A stretch of 21,129 nt of DNA from an uncultured Coriobacteriales bacterium (lineage in GTDB: Bacteria; Actinomycetota; Coriobacteriia; Coriobacteriales; UMGS124), in assembly GCA_934662525.1 (NCBI GenBank), contig CAKUKJ010000004.1, positions 1 to 21,129 on the forward strand, in the 5' to 3' direction. Within the stretch, counting starts at the first letter, position 1. Every line of letters starts with the position of its first letter. The translations under genes were made by a program, and so were the position numbers. This document shows positions 5,775-14,153 of this stretch, piece after piece. The notes beneath the pieces are model-generated. The model was not told the DNA's origin and made no database searches. It was given only the letters and a program-made list of their open reading frames with translations.

Positions 5775-7058
5775 ATGCCCGCAACTGTTCTTGTCGGTTC
5801 TCAATGGGGCGACGAAGGCAAGGGTAAGATCACCGACCTTCTCTCCAGCGACTATGACTACGTGGTGCGTTACCAGGGCGGCAACAATGCCGGCCACACC
5901 GTCATCACGCCTAAGCACCACCTGGCGCTGCACCTCATTCCCTCCGGTGTCATGTACGACAACGTGACGCCTGTCATCGGCAACGGCTGCGTCATCGACC
6001 CCAAGGTGCTCCTTGGGGAGATTGACACGCTGGCACAGGAGAACATCAGCTGCGAGCGGCTCACCATCTCGAGCAACGCGCATATCATCATGCCCTATCA
6101 CCGCGACCTCGACGGCGCCTCCGAGCGTCGTTTGGGCTCCAACCTCATCGGCACCACGCGCCGCGGCATCGGCCCCGCCTATCAGGACAAGGCCTCGCGC
6201 ATGGGTCTGCGCATGCAGGACATGCTCGACCCGGGCATTTTCCGCGAGAAGGTCGCTGCGGCCCTCGTGGAGAAGAACGACATCCTCTCCAAGGTCTATG
6301 GCCTGCCCACCTATACGGTCGACCAGATTTGCGACGAGTACCTGCCGTATGCCGAGCGCCTGGCCCCGCATATCGCCGAGACCTCCATCATGCTCAACAA
6401 CGAGCTCGAGGCCGGCAAGAAGGTGCTCTTCGAGGGCGCTCAGGCCACGATGCTCGACATCGACTTCGGCACCTACCCGTTCGTGACCTCCTCGAACTGC
6501 TCGGCCGGCGGCGCCGTCACAGGCTCGGGCGTCGGCATGAAGTACGTCGACCGCGTGCTCGGCATTGCGAAGGCCTACATCACGCGCGTTGGCTCCGGCC
6601 CCTTCCCCACAGAGATTCCTGAGGACGACTCTGACGGCGACAAGCTGTGCGAGATCGGCGGCGAGTACGGCGTGACTACGGGCCGCAAGCGCCGCTGCGG
6701 TTGGTACGACGCCGTGACCATCGCCTATGCGGCGCGCGTCAACGGCCTCACCGACCTTGCCATCACCAAGCTCGACGTGCTTTCTGCCTTTGAGACCATC
6801 AAGGTCTGCGTCGCCTATGACTGCGATGGGCAGATTCTCCGCACGGCTCCGCAGAACCAGACCCTGTTCCACCATGCAAAGCCTGTCTATGAGGAAGTCA
6901 AGGGCTGGAACTGCGACATCTCCGGCTGCTGCACGTTCGACGAGCTTCCCCAGGCCGCGAAGGACTACATCTCCTTCATCGAGAAGCTTTCCGGCGTGCG
7001 CGTCTCGATTGTCGCCGTTGGCCCCTCGCGCGAGCAAACCATCATGAGGAACTGGTAG
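5775..7058 (+). CDS. purA: adenylosuccinate synthetase
   Basis: This 427-aa enzyme joins IMP and aspartate using GTP to make adenylosuccinate, the first committed step to AMP. The N-terminal GTP-binding loop GDEGKGK (residues 12-18) includes the catalytic Asp13, and NNAGHTV follows near residue 38. The IMP-binding segment GTTRRGIGPAYQDKASR and the C-terminal TTGRKRRCGWYD and KLDVLSAFETIKVC are all present. The length is typical. The ATG at 5775 follows an AAAAGAG purine stretch and gives the usual family start. An in-frame extension to 5664 would lie upstream of the -10 box. It appears to be transcribed alone, with no clear terminator after it. Confidence 0.98.
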   Translation: MPATVLVGSQWGDEGKGKITDLLSSDYDYVVRYQGGNNAGHTVITPKHHLALHLIPSGVMYDNVTPVIGNGCVIDPKVLLGEIDTLAQENISCERLTISSNAHIIMPYHRDLDGASERRLGSNLIGTTRRGIGPAYQDKASRMGLRMQDMLDPGIFREKVAAALVEKNDILSKVYGLPTYTVDQICDEYLPYAERLAPHIAETSIMLNNELEAGKKVLFEGAQATMLDIDFGTYPFVTSSNCSAGGAVTGSGVGMKYVDRVLGIAKAYITRVGSGPFPTEIPEDDSDGDKLCEIGGEYGVTTGRKRRCGWYDAVTIAYAARVNGLTDLAITKLDVLSAFETIKVCVAYDCDGQILRTAPQNQTLFHHAKPVYEEVKGWNCDISGCCTFDELPQAAKDYISFIEKLSGVRVSIVAVGPSREQTIMRNW

Positions 7059-7089
7059 TCCGGCTCGTACTTCATATGCATAGGAATCA

Positions 7090-7171
7090 CGGAGCTGCTG
7101 CGGCAAGGCGCACGATGGCGAAGCGCGCGTGGATACACGGCTTTTCGTGCAACGCTGCCACGGCAGCTCCG
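7090..7171 (+). ncRNA. potentially structured purD leader
   Basis: CGGAGCTGC (7090-7098) pairs perfectly with GCAGCTCCG (7163-7171). The helix continues through a G-U pair, a G-C pair and one C-A mismatch to GGCA/TGCC (7102-7105 with 7156-7159). Inside it, GCACGA (7110-7115) pairs with TCGTGC (7145-7150), and CGTG/CACG closes a GATA loop (7128-7139). The fold ends 11 nt before the purD Shine-Dalgarno sequence. It matches no riboswitch class I can recognise by eye. It could also be a 3' structure of the purA transcript. Confidence 0.35.
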
Positions 7172-7193
7172 GGAAAACGTTAGGGGAGCGCAC

Positions 7194-8492
7194 ATGGATA
7201 TCCTGCTTCTGGGTTCGGGCGGCCGTGAGCATGCCATCGCGGTTGCACTCAAGGCGTCGCCGAAATGCGGGGAGCTCTATGTCGCTCCCGGCAACGGCGG
7301 CACTGCCTGCATCGCCAAAAACGTCAAGCTCGACATCAACGACCCTGCCGCTGTGGCGGATTTTGCCGTCGAGCACAATGTCGGGCTTGTCGTCATCGGC
7401 CCAGAGGCCCCGCTTGTGGCGGGCGTTGCCGATGCCGTGCGCGCCAAGGGTATCCCCGCCTTCGGCCCTGGGGCCCAGGGCGCCCAGATGGAGGGGTCCA
7501 AGCGCTTTGCCAAGGAGTTCATGGAGCGCCACGGCATTCCCACGGCAGCCTATCGCAGCTTCAGCGAGCAGTCCCCGGCGCTTGCGTATGTTTCCGAGCG
7601 CTTCGCCGCTGGCGTGAGCCTGCTTGTCGTGAAAGCCGACGGCCTGGCCGCAGGCAAGGGCGTCGTTGTCGCAAGCAGCGAGCAAGAGGCGCTTGAAGCG
7701 GTGCGAGATTGCTTCGCGGGACACTTCGGGGCCGCAGGTTCCACGGTAGTCATCGAGGAGGGGCTGACGGGCCCGGAATGCTCGCTTCTCGCCTTCGTCG
7801 ACGGGTCGTGCGTGCGCCTCATGGCCACGGCCCAGGATCACAAGCGCGCCCTGGAGGGCGACCTGGGCCCCAACACGGGAGGCATGGGCGTCTATTCCCC
7901 CGTGCCCATCGTGACCGGCGATGAGTATGCGGCGATGTCGCAGGCCATGCAGGCGGCCGCCGACGGCCTCGTGGCCGACGGCATCGATTATCGCGGCGTC
8001 CTGTACGGCGGCTTCATGCTGACTCCCCAGGGGCCCAAGGTGCTTGAGTTCAATGCGCGTTTCGGCGACCCTGAGACCCAGGTTATCCTGCCTCGTCTCA
8101 AGACCGACCTCGTCGAGGTCATGCTTGCCGTTGCCGAGGACCGCCTTTCGGAGATTGAGCTTGCATGGCGCGACGAGTGGGCCGTGAGCGTCGTGTTGGC
8201 AAGCGCGGGCTATCCCGGTTCGTATCCCAAGGGGCTTGAGATAACGGGCATCGAAAAGGCCGAGGCCCTTCCCGGCGTCACGGTCTACCATGCCGGAACC
8301 GCGCTCGATGACAAGGGTGTGCTGCGTACCGCAGGTGGCCGCGTGCTCAACGTCACGGCGCTCGGCGCCACGTTCGCCCAGGCTCGTGAGCGTGCCTATG
8401 AGGGTTGCGACCTCATCGACTTCGAAGGCAAGACGCTGCGCCGCGATATCGGCGCCCGCGCCCTGCGAGGCCGTGACGCTTGGGAGGCGTGA
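7194..8492 (+). CDS. purD: phosphoribosylamine-glycine ligase (GAR synthetase)
   Basis: This 432-aa ATP-grasp enzyme makes glycinamide ribonucleotide from phosphoribosylamine, glycine and ATP, the second step of de novo purine synthesis. The N-terminal domain begins with the glycine-rich LLLGSGGREHA. The ATP-grasp core contains KADGLAAGKG, VVIEEGLTGPE, the highly conserved QDHKRALEGDLGPNTGGMG, and the metal-site region LEFNARFGDPETQ. GGGGAG lies 5 nt before the ATG. A NUDIX gene starts 6 nt after the stop and an ABC exporter gene follows that, so they probably share a transcript. purA is immediately upstream. Confidence 0.98.
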   Translation: MDILLLGSGGREHAIAVALKASPKCGELYVAPGNGGTACIAKNVKLDINDPAAVADFAVEHNVGLVVIGPEAPLVAGVADAVRAKGIPAFGPGAQGAQMEGSKRFAKEFMERHGIPTAAYRSFSEQSPALAYVSERFAAGVSLLVVKADGLAAGKGVVVASSEQEALEAVRDCFAGHFGAAGSTVVIEEGLTGPECSLLAFVDGSCVRLMATAQDHKRALEGDLGPNTGGMGVYSPVPIVTGDEYAAMSQAMQAAADGLVADGIDYRGVLYGGFMLTPQGPKVLEFNARFGDPETQVILPRLKTDLVEVMLAVAEDRLSEIELAWRDEWAVSVVLASAGYPGSYPKGLEITGIEKAEALPGVTVYHAGTALDDKGVLRTAGGRVLNVTALGATFAQARERAYEGCDLIDFEGKTLRRDIGARALRGRDAWEA

Positions 8493-8498
8493 GAAGTC

Positions 8499-9254
8499 AT
8501 GGCAAGCGAAGAGGCGTCAAAGAATCGGATGGAGAGCCCGGCGGGCAGGGTGTCGCAGGATGTCGATGCCGCACCCATCGATGAGGGGCGCGATGACGCT
8601 TCATGCGATGTCACACCGGTCTTCGACGACGAGTTCATACGTGCGCGCCGTGCCCGCAACAAGGCCGACAAGCCTGTCTTCTCCGATGCCGACGACTCGT
8701 TGCCCGCCGACGGGCTTACGGAGACAATCCTTGAGTCTCACCTTGCTTGGCGAGGCGACTTCCTTTCTGTCGAAGACACGACCGTGCGCCTGCCCAACGG
8801 CATGCTCGGTCACCGCGACATCGTGCGCCATCCCGGCGCCGTGGCCGTCATCGCCTTGACAGACGACGGCAAAATCGTCTTGGTGCATCAGTACCGCACG
8901 GCGTTGGAGCAGGTCACGGTCGAGATTCCTGCCGGAAAGATGGAGCCGGGCGAGGACCCCGCATCGGCAGCCGCCCGCGAGCTCATGGAAGAAACCGGTT
9001 ATATGGCGGGCCGCATGGCCTATCTGGGGCCCATCGCTCCCGCTGTTGGGTATTCCGACGAGCTGCTCCACCTCTATATGGCCATGGGCCTTTCTTTTGT
9101 AGGGGCGTCGCCCGACGACGACGAGTTCATCAACGTCGACCTGGTCGACCTCGACGAAATGGTCGATCAAGTGCTCGACGGAAAGGTCGTCGATTCAAAG
9201 ACGGTCGTCGGGATTCTTCTGTGCGACGCGATATCGCGCCGCATGGAGGTCTAG
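8499..9254 (+). CDS. NUDIX hydrolase, ADP-ribose pyrophosphatase type
   Basis: This 251-aa protein has a complete NUDIX box at residues 146-168 (G-x5-E-x7-RELMEETGY) with all catalytic Glu residues, preceded by VLVHQYRTALEQVTVEIPAG. That layout is typical of ADP-ribose pyrophosphatases, which split ADP-ribose into AMP and ribose 5-phosphate. The family is usually 180-210 aa. This protein has about 60 extra acidic, low-complexity residues at the N terminus. A second Met at 8529 would shorten it only slightly. GGGAGG (8482-8487) is a possible binding site 11 nt before the ATG. It sits 6 nt after purD and 6 nt before the exporter gene. The exact substrate is inferred from the family. Confidence 0.93.
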   Translation: MASEEASKNRMESPAGRVSQDVDAAPIDEGRDDASCDVTPVFDDEFIRARRARNKADKPVFSDADDSLPADGLTETILESHLAWRGDFLSVEDTTVRLPNGMLGHRDIVRHPGAVAVIALTDDGKIVLVHQYRTALEQVTVEIPAGKMEPGEDPASAAARELMEETGYMAGRMAYLGPIAPAVGYSDELLHLYMAMGLSFVGASPDDDEFINVDLVDLDEMVDQVLDGKVVDSKTVVGILLCDAISRRMEV

Positions 9255-9260
9255 CTTGTC

Positions 9261-10997
9261 ATGGCTTCCTCAGGCACCTTCGCCCGCTTTGTCTCATACT
9301 ACAAGGGACAAGGCGGGCTCTTTTGGGCCGACATGGCATGTGCTCTCATCGTTGCCGGCATCGACCTTTCCTTCCCTCAGATTCTGCGCTCGCTGAGCTC
9401 CGGCCTTTTCACGCAAGGGGCGGATCAGATCATGACGGCTCTCGGCGTGCTGTTGCTGGGGCTGGCAGCCATGTACCTCATCCGCTTCGGCTGCCGCTTC
9501 TTTGTGGGCGCATGGGGCCACATCATGGGCGTGCGCATGGAGACGCGGATGCGCCAAGACCTCTTCGACGCATATGAGCGGTTCTCGTTTGCCTGGTATG
9601 ACAAGGCAAAGACGGGCGACCTCATGAGCCGTGTGACCAACGACCTCTTCGACATATCCGAGGCGGCTCATCACGGCCCGGAGAACATCGTCATCTCATC
9701 GATTGAAATCGTCGGCATGCTTGTCATTCTTTCCACCATCAACTTCAAGCTCGCCGCAGCCGTCTTTGTCGTCTGCGCGTTGGCCGTTGGCTATCTCATT
9801 GTCAAAAACAAGCAGCTCAAAGCGACGTTTCGAGACAACCGCGTCAAGATCTCAGGCGTGAATTCCCAGCTTGAGGATACTTTGCAGGGAATGCGCACCG
9901 TCAAGGCCTTTGTCGCAGAGAGCCATGAGCGCGCCCGTTTCGCCGCCTCAAACGATGCGTACCTTGCGTCGAAGACGGCGACGTACAAGGCCATGGGGTT
10001 CTTTAACGCCATGAGCTCCACGTTGTCGGGCATGCTCTACACGGTCGTCATCGTCTTCGGCGGCTATCTTGTGGCAGCGGGGGAGATAGCCCCTGCAGAC
10101 TTGGCCATCTTTGCGCTGTACATAGGCATCCTTGCCACGCCCATCGAGACCCTCGTCAACTTCACCGAGGTGTTTCAGAAGGCCGCCGCCGGTTTCGCCC
10201 GCTTTTGCGAGATCCTCGACGCCGAAGTCGATGTCGCGGAGAAGCCCCATGCATCCGAGCTTGCCGTGCGCGACGGCCGGATAGACTTCGACAACGTCCA
10301 TTTTTCCTATGTCGGGGACACCCCGGCCCTCAACGGCCTCGACCTGCACGTCGAGCCTGGGCACACCGTGGCGCTCGTGGGGCCGTCGGGCGGTGGCAAG
10401 ACGACGACATGCTCGCTCCTGCCGCGCTTTTACGACGTCGACGCAGGCAGCGTTCGCATCGATGGGGTTGATGTGCGAGACGTGAGCCTGGCAAGCCTGC
10501 GCCGCTCCATCGGTTTCGTGCAACAGGATGTCTATCTGTTCGACGCCACCATCGGTGAGAACATCGCATACGGCGACTTCGACGCCACCGCGGAGCAGAT
10601 CGTCGAGGCGGCAAAGCGCGCCAACATCCACGACTTCATCTGCAGCCTGCCCCAGGGGTACGACACGCTGGTCGGTGAGCGCGGGGCGCGTCTGTCCGGC
10701 GGTCAAAAGCAGCGTATCGCCATTGCCCGAGTGTTCCTCAAGAACCCCTCCATCATCGTGCTCGACGAGGCCACGAGCGCGCTTGACAACGAGAGCGAGG
10801 CCCTTGTGCAAGAAAGCCTTGCCGATCTTGCGCGCGGCCGCACCGTGCTCGTTATCGCGCATCGCCTCTCCACCATCCGCAACGTCGACGCCATCGCCGT
10901 CGTCGAGGGCGGCCGAGTTCAGCAGGTCGGCACGCACGACGAGCTCATGAGGCAGGGAGGCACCTATGAGCGGTACTATCGTATGCAGTTCGAATAG
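9261..10997 (+). CDS. ABC transporter, fused permease and ATPase (exporter half)
   Basis: This 578-aa half-transporter has an N-terminal six-helix exporter domain (about residues 15-310) joined to a nucleotide-binding domain. Walker A is GPSGGGKT (374-381), a FVQQD Q-loop follows, the signature LSGGQ is at 478-482, Walker B VLDEATSALD includes Asp502-Glu503, and the H-loop lies in VIAHRLST. All catalytic residues are intact. This is the MsbA/LmrA-like class, and no second half-transporter gene is next to it, so it would work as a homodimer or with a partner encoded elsewhere. GGAGG (9245-9249) lies 11 nt before the ATG. The substrate cannot be read from the sequence. It follows purD and the NUDIX gene closely, but a shared function is not obvious. 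Confidence 0.95.
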   Translation: MASSGTFARFVSYYKGQGGLFWADMACALIVAGIDLSFPQILRSLSSGLFTQGADQIMTALGVLLLGLAAMYLIRFGCRFFVGAWGHIMGVRMETRMRQDLFDAYERFSFAWYDKAKTGDLMSRVTNDLFDISEAAHHGPENIVISSIEIVGMLVILSTINFKLAAAVFVVCALAVGYLIVKNKQLKATFRDNRVKISGVNSQLEDTLQGMRTVKAFVAESHERARFAASNDAYLASKTATYKAMGFFNAMSSTLSGMLYTVVIVFGGYLVAAGEIAPADLAIFALYIGILATPIETLVNFTEVFQKAAAGFARFCEILDAEVDVAEKPHASELAVRDGRIDFDNVHFSYVGDTPALNGLDLHVEPGHTVALVGPSGGGKTTTCSLLPRFYDVDAGSVRIDGVDVRDVSLASLRRSIGFVQQDVYLFDATIGENIAYGDFDATAEQIVEAAKRANIHDFICSLPQGYDTLVGERGARLSGGQKQRIAIARVFLKNPSIIVLDEATSALDNESEALVQESLADLARGRTVLVIAHRLSTIRNVDAIAVVEGGRVQQVGTHDELMRQGGTYERYYRMQFE

Positions 10998-11025
10998 TTC
11001 CCTTGCGAAGAGCTTGGGCTATGAT

Positions 11026-11054
11026 TGGTAAAACCCCAGCATCTGTCTTATAGT
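11026..11054 (+). promoter_or_regulatory. candidate promoter of the membrane protein/radical SAM unit
   Basis: TTGGTA (11026-11031) and TATAGT (11049-11054) are separated by exactly 17 nt, matching 4 of 6 and 5 of 6 consensus bases. The predicted transcription start falls near 11061, next to the ATG at 11062, which argues for the later ATG at 11113 as the translation start. Confidence 0.5.
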
Positions 11055-11112
11055 TGTACGCATGTTTGTACGAGAACCATCCGGCACTTCCGCCGCGCAG
11101 AAAGTTGAATCT

Positions 11113-11853
11113 ATGTCAGAGCCCAACCAAGCTCAATCCCCCCAGGCACCTTCCATCGAGCCGGCACAGCGCGCCGAGCATCCCCATGGATACACGCTGG
11201 CCGACCAGGAGATGGAGCGCCTGGAAGAGAAGCGCGCTTCTGAAGACACCCTCGACCCCATTGCCCTGGACGACCCCGTCGGCATGTCGGTTGAGAAGGT
11301 CATCGGCCGAGCGCTTGTCTTCGTGGTGTTCGTGCTCGTAGTCGGCATTCTGTTTGCCCAGGTGGCATGCAAGAACATCCAGCTGATGAGCGTCGCTTCC
11401 TTCGATGAGGGCGTTGACGACGCTTGTGTCGAGAAGGCAGTCACCTCAGGTGTGAGCTGGGCGGGCGAGATCGTGAAGTTCCCGAGCATGGAGTCTGCCT
11501 CCTTCGACAAGGAGAGCGGCACGGCAAACGTCGTCGTCACGAACGACTCTCCGCGCACCCTGTCCCAGCTTGTGAACGCCTCGCAGAGCCAGGCTCTCAC
11601 GCTTGCCATGGCGATGTTTGAGAACGACGAGGTGAACAAGGTCGTCTACAGCGTCTGCTCCAACACGCTTTTTGAGGCGCAGGACCAGACGTCGGACGGG
11701 CCCGCACCCACGGTGGGGCAAGACGGCCAAGACACACCGGCCGAGCCCCTGATCAGCTTCATCTGGCAGCGTGGCGTCGACGGAACATACACGTGCACGC
11801 TTGAAGGCTACGACCCGGTTGATGCTTCCGTCAGCGCCGCAGGGCAGGAGTAG
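11113..11853 (+). CDS. single-pass membrane protein with extracytoplasmic domain, unknown function
   Basis: I do not recognise the family. The protein is 246 aa from the chosen ATG. The first 75 residues are hydrophilic, cytoplasmic and Pro/Glu-rich. One strong hydrophobic segment follows (about 76-95, RALVFVVFVLVVGILFA), and then about 150 residues probably outside the cell, with segments that look like a small alpha/beta domain. An in-frame ATG at 11062 would add 17 residues but lies at the predicted transcription start and has no ribosome binding site. Upstream of 11113 there is only a weak AGAAAG. The radical SAM gene starts 3 nt after its stop, so the two are probably co-transcribed. Confidence 0.8.
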   Translation: MSEPNQAQSPQAPSIEPAQRAEHPHGYTLADQEMERLEEKRASEDTLDPIALDDPVGMSVEKVIGRALVFVVFVLVVGILFAQVACKNIQLMSVASFDEGVDDACVEKAVTSGVSWAGEIVKFPSMESASFDKESGTANVVVTNDSPRTLSQLVNASQSQALTLAMAMFENDEVNKVVYSVCSNTLFEAQDQTSDGPAPTVGQDGQDTPAEPLISFIWQRGVDGTYTCTLEGYDPVDASVSAAGQE

Positions 11854-11856
11854 CGC

Positions 11857-13206
11857 ATGCTTGCCGAGAGGATGCTGTCGAGCGTTGTGAGCCTGCTGGG
11901 CAGCAAGTATTTCAAGCTCGACCCTACGCCCGGAGTTACGCTGCCTGCCCCCAATCCCAAGCAGCACTACATGCTCTATATGCATGTGCCGTTCTGCGAG
12001 GTACTGTGCCCTTATTGCTCGTTCAACCGCTTTCCCTTTGAGCGCGAGCGTGCCCTCAAGTATTTCGAGTCCATGCGCGAGGAGATGCGCCGCTTGGCAG
12101 ATAGGGGCTACACCTTCGAGGAGGTCTATGTGGGGGGCGGCACGCCCACCGTCATGATGGACCAGCTCGCCCAGACCATCGGCCTTGCCCGCGAGCTCTT
12201 TCCCACCATCCGCGACGTGTCGAGCGAGACGAACCCCAACCATCTCGTGCCAGGCTATCTCGAGGACCTCTCAAGCCTTGTGCAACGCCTCTCCGTGGGC
12301 GTCCAGAGCTTCGACGACGGCATGCTCAAGCGCATGGCCCGCTACAACAAGTACGGCGATGCCCAGACGATCTTCGAGCGCATCCGTTCGGTGGCCGATG
12401 CCAAGCTCTTCAAGTCCCTCAATGTCGACATGATCTTCAACTTCCCCGGGCAAACGCCCGAGATGGTTGCCCACGACATCGAGATGGTGAAGGCAAGCGG
12501 AGCCAACCAGACGACGTTCTACCCGCTCATGGTCTCCCCTGCCAGCCGCGCTAGCATCGAGAAGACCGTGGGCCATGTCGACTATAAGAACGAGGAGCGC
12601 TTCTATCACCAGATTTACGACGGTTTCTGCGGAGGCGCGAACCCGGAGTTCCGCCCATCGAGCTGCTACACGTTCAGCCGCGAAGAGGGCCAGATGATCG
12701 ACGAGTACGTCGTGAACTACGAGGAGTACCCCGCCATCGGCTCGGGCGGCATCTCGTACCTCGACGGAAGCCTCTACATCAACACGTTCTCGCTGCGCGA
12801 CTATTCAGAGCGCATTGCCCAAGGTGGCCTGTCCACGCTTGCCCAGACGAAGTTCCCCAAGCGCGACTGGATGCGCTATCGCTTCATGATGAACCTGTTC
12901 GGCCTGTCTATCGACAAACGCGCGTGGCGCGAGCGCTTCGGCTGCTCGGTTGCCCAGGGCCTACCTGTGGAATACGCGTTCATGAAGGTCAACGGCGCCT
13001 TTGAGCGCGACGACGAGGAGATGCTCACGCTCACGCCGCGCGGCCGCTATCTCATGGTCGTCATGATGCGCCAGTTCTTCATCGGAGTGAACAGCCTGCG
13101 CGACCAAGCCCGTGCCGCGCTCCCCGGCGACGAGCACGCGCTCATCTTCGGGGAGTGCCCGAGCGCCGACGGTTGCCCCCAGGGCTCCTTGACGGAAGGA
13201 AAGTAG
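11857..13206 (+). CDS. HemN/HemW-like radical SAM protein
   Basis: This 449-aa protein has the radical SAM cluster motif CxxxCxYC (Cys47, Cys51, Cys54) in HVPFCEVLCPYC, followed by the family markers GGGTPT (93-98), ETNPN, LSVGVQSFDD and NVDMIFNFPGQT. This is the layout of the coproporphyrinogen III dehydrogenase-like family (HemN, HemW, ChuW/HutW). It lacks the N-terminal features of true HemN, so heme handling is only one possibility, and the substrate is unknown. The C terminus adds extra Cys residues (GECPSADGCP). AGGAG (11846-11850) lies 6 nt before the ATG. A class I methyltransferase gene follows 5 nt after the stop, suggesting they act together. ChuW-type enzymes open heme rings and transfer a methyl group under anaerobic conditions, which is a possible but unproven analogy. 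Confidence 0.88.
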   Translation: MLAERMLSSVVSLLGSKYFKLDPTPGVTLPAPNPKQHYMLYMHVPFCEVLCPYCSFNRFPFERERALKYFESMREEMRRLADRGYTFEEVYVGGGTPTVMMDQLAQTIGLARELFPTIRDVSSETNPNHLVPGYLEDLSSLVQRLSVGVQSFDDGMLKRMARYNKYGDAQTIFERIRSVADAKLFKSLNVDMIFNFPGQTPEMVAHDIEMVKASGANQTTFYPLMVSPASRASIEKTVGHVDYKNEERFYHQIYDGFCGGANPEFRPSSCYTFSREEGQMIDEYVVNYEEYPAIGSGGISYLDGSLYINTFSLRDYSERIAQGGLSTLAQTKFPKRDWMRYRFMMNLFGLSIDKRAWRERFGCSVAQGLPVEYAFMKVNGAFERDDEEMLTLTPRGRYLMVVMMRQFFIGVNSLRDQARAALPGDEHALIFGECPSADGCPQGSLTEGK

Positions 13207-13211
13207 GGCCC

Positions 13212-14069
13212 ATGCACAACGTCTCCTCGCAGAAAACCATTTCGCTAGCCGGCGTGGACTGGCAGAAGGCCTGGGAGCGCGAGGACTCCCTTCGTTCCAA
13301 GCCCGCCGACGCCTCGCACTGGTCGTGCCGGGCGAAGAGCTACGGGGAGCGCAGCCTCAGCGAATACGAGCCCATCTTCATCGAGCGCTCTGGCATCAAG
13401 CCGGGTCAGACCGTGCTCGACTTCGGCTGCGGCTCGGGACTCCTTGCCATACGCCTTGCCAAGATGGGATGCAAGGTCGTGGCGTGCGACTTCTCCGAGG
13501 GCATGCTGGCGATGCTGCGCTCCAACGCCGACGAGGCCGGCGTGGCCGGCTTGATCGAGCCGCATCTGATTGCCTGGGACGACGATTGGCAAGCCGCCGG
13601 CATCGGGCCCGACAGCGTCGACATTGCCATAGCGTCGCGCTCCATTGCTACGCGCGACCTGCTCGGTGCGCTTACGAAGCTCGACCTCGTGGCTCGGGAG
13701 CGCGTCTGCGTCACGGTTGCGGCGGGCCGCTCCCCTCGTCGCGACGAGCGCGCCTTCGCGGCTCTGGGGCGAACCCGCCCGCCGGTGGCAGACTTTGCCT
13801 TCTGTGCGAACATCCTGTTCCAACACGGGGTGTTTCCCGAAATATCGTACATCGTGACGCACAGCCGCCCTGCTTTTGCCAGTCGCGAGGAGGCCGTCGA
13901 GTCTCTGACCGACATGGTGGGCGGCACGCTGACAAGCGATGAGCAAGCAAGGCTCGAGGCGTTCCTCGACGAGCACTATTCGATCGACGAGCAGGCCAAC
14001 CCGGCGCGCGCCTATGCGGCCGACTGCCTGCGCGAGGTCCGTTGGGCCTTCATCTCTTGGCACGTTTGA
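13212..14069 (+). CDS. class I SAM-dependent methyltransferase
   Basis: This 285-aa protein has the methyltransferase motif I LDFGCGSGLLAIRLAKMG, an acidic end of strand beta2 (VVACDFSEGMLAML) and the later DSVDIAIASRSI segment, a Rossmann-type methyltransferase fold. The substrate is unknown. I chose the ATG at 13212 because purine-rich GGAAGGAAAG precedes it and because earlier in-frame starts would lie deep inside the radical SAM gene. The 5-nt gap and shared direction with the radical SAM gene point to a joint role. The last 70 residues beyond the core have no recognisable motif and may be a substrate-specific cap. Confidence 0.9.
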   Translation: MHNVSSQKTISLAGVDWQKAWEREDSLRSKPADASHWSCRAKSYGERSLSEYEPIFIERSGIKPGQTVLDFGCGSGLLAIRLAKMGCKVVACDFSEGMLAMLRSNADEAGVAGLIEPHLIAWDDDWQAAGIGPDSVDIAIASRSIATRDLLGALTKLDLVARERVCVTVAAGRSPRRDERAFAALGRTRPPVADFAFCANILFQHGVFPEISYIVTHSRPAFASREEAVESLTDMVGGTLTSDEQARLEAFLDEHYSIDEQANPARAYAADCLREVRWAFISWHV

Positions 14070-14153
14070 GGATACATCCGACCCGTTCCCGCTGTGAGGC
14101 GCAAGGGCGGGCCGTCTTGGTTCATAGGGTTTTGCGGGACTAAAGGAGAGAAC

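Noticed and set aside
5241..8291. A 1016-codon open frame on the - strand across dnaB, purA and purD
   Set aside because: It lies antisense to three certain genes. In GC-rich DNA the codon bias of the + strand genes leaves the opposite frame free of stops. The translation is rich in His, Arg, Gly and Asp with no known domain, and the frame crosses promoters and gene boundaries.
11054..11341. An overlapping 95-codon + strand frame at the start of the single-pass membrane protein gene
   Set aside because: It is a shadow frame of the true gene (rich in Ser, Pro and Arg) with no ribosome binding site and no continuation.
14088..14111. A GC-rich 5-bp hairpin between the methyltransferase and purE genes
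   Set aside because: The stem CCCGC/GCGGG is short and no T-run follows, so it is not a convincing terminator or leader element.
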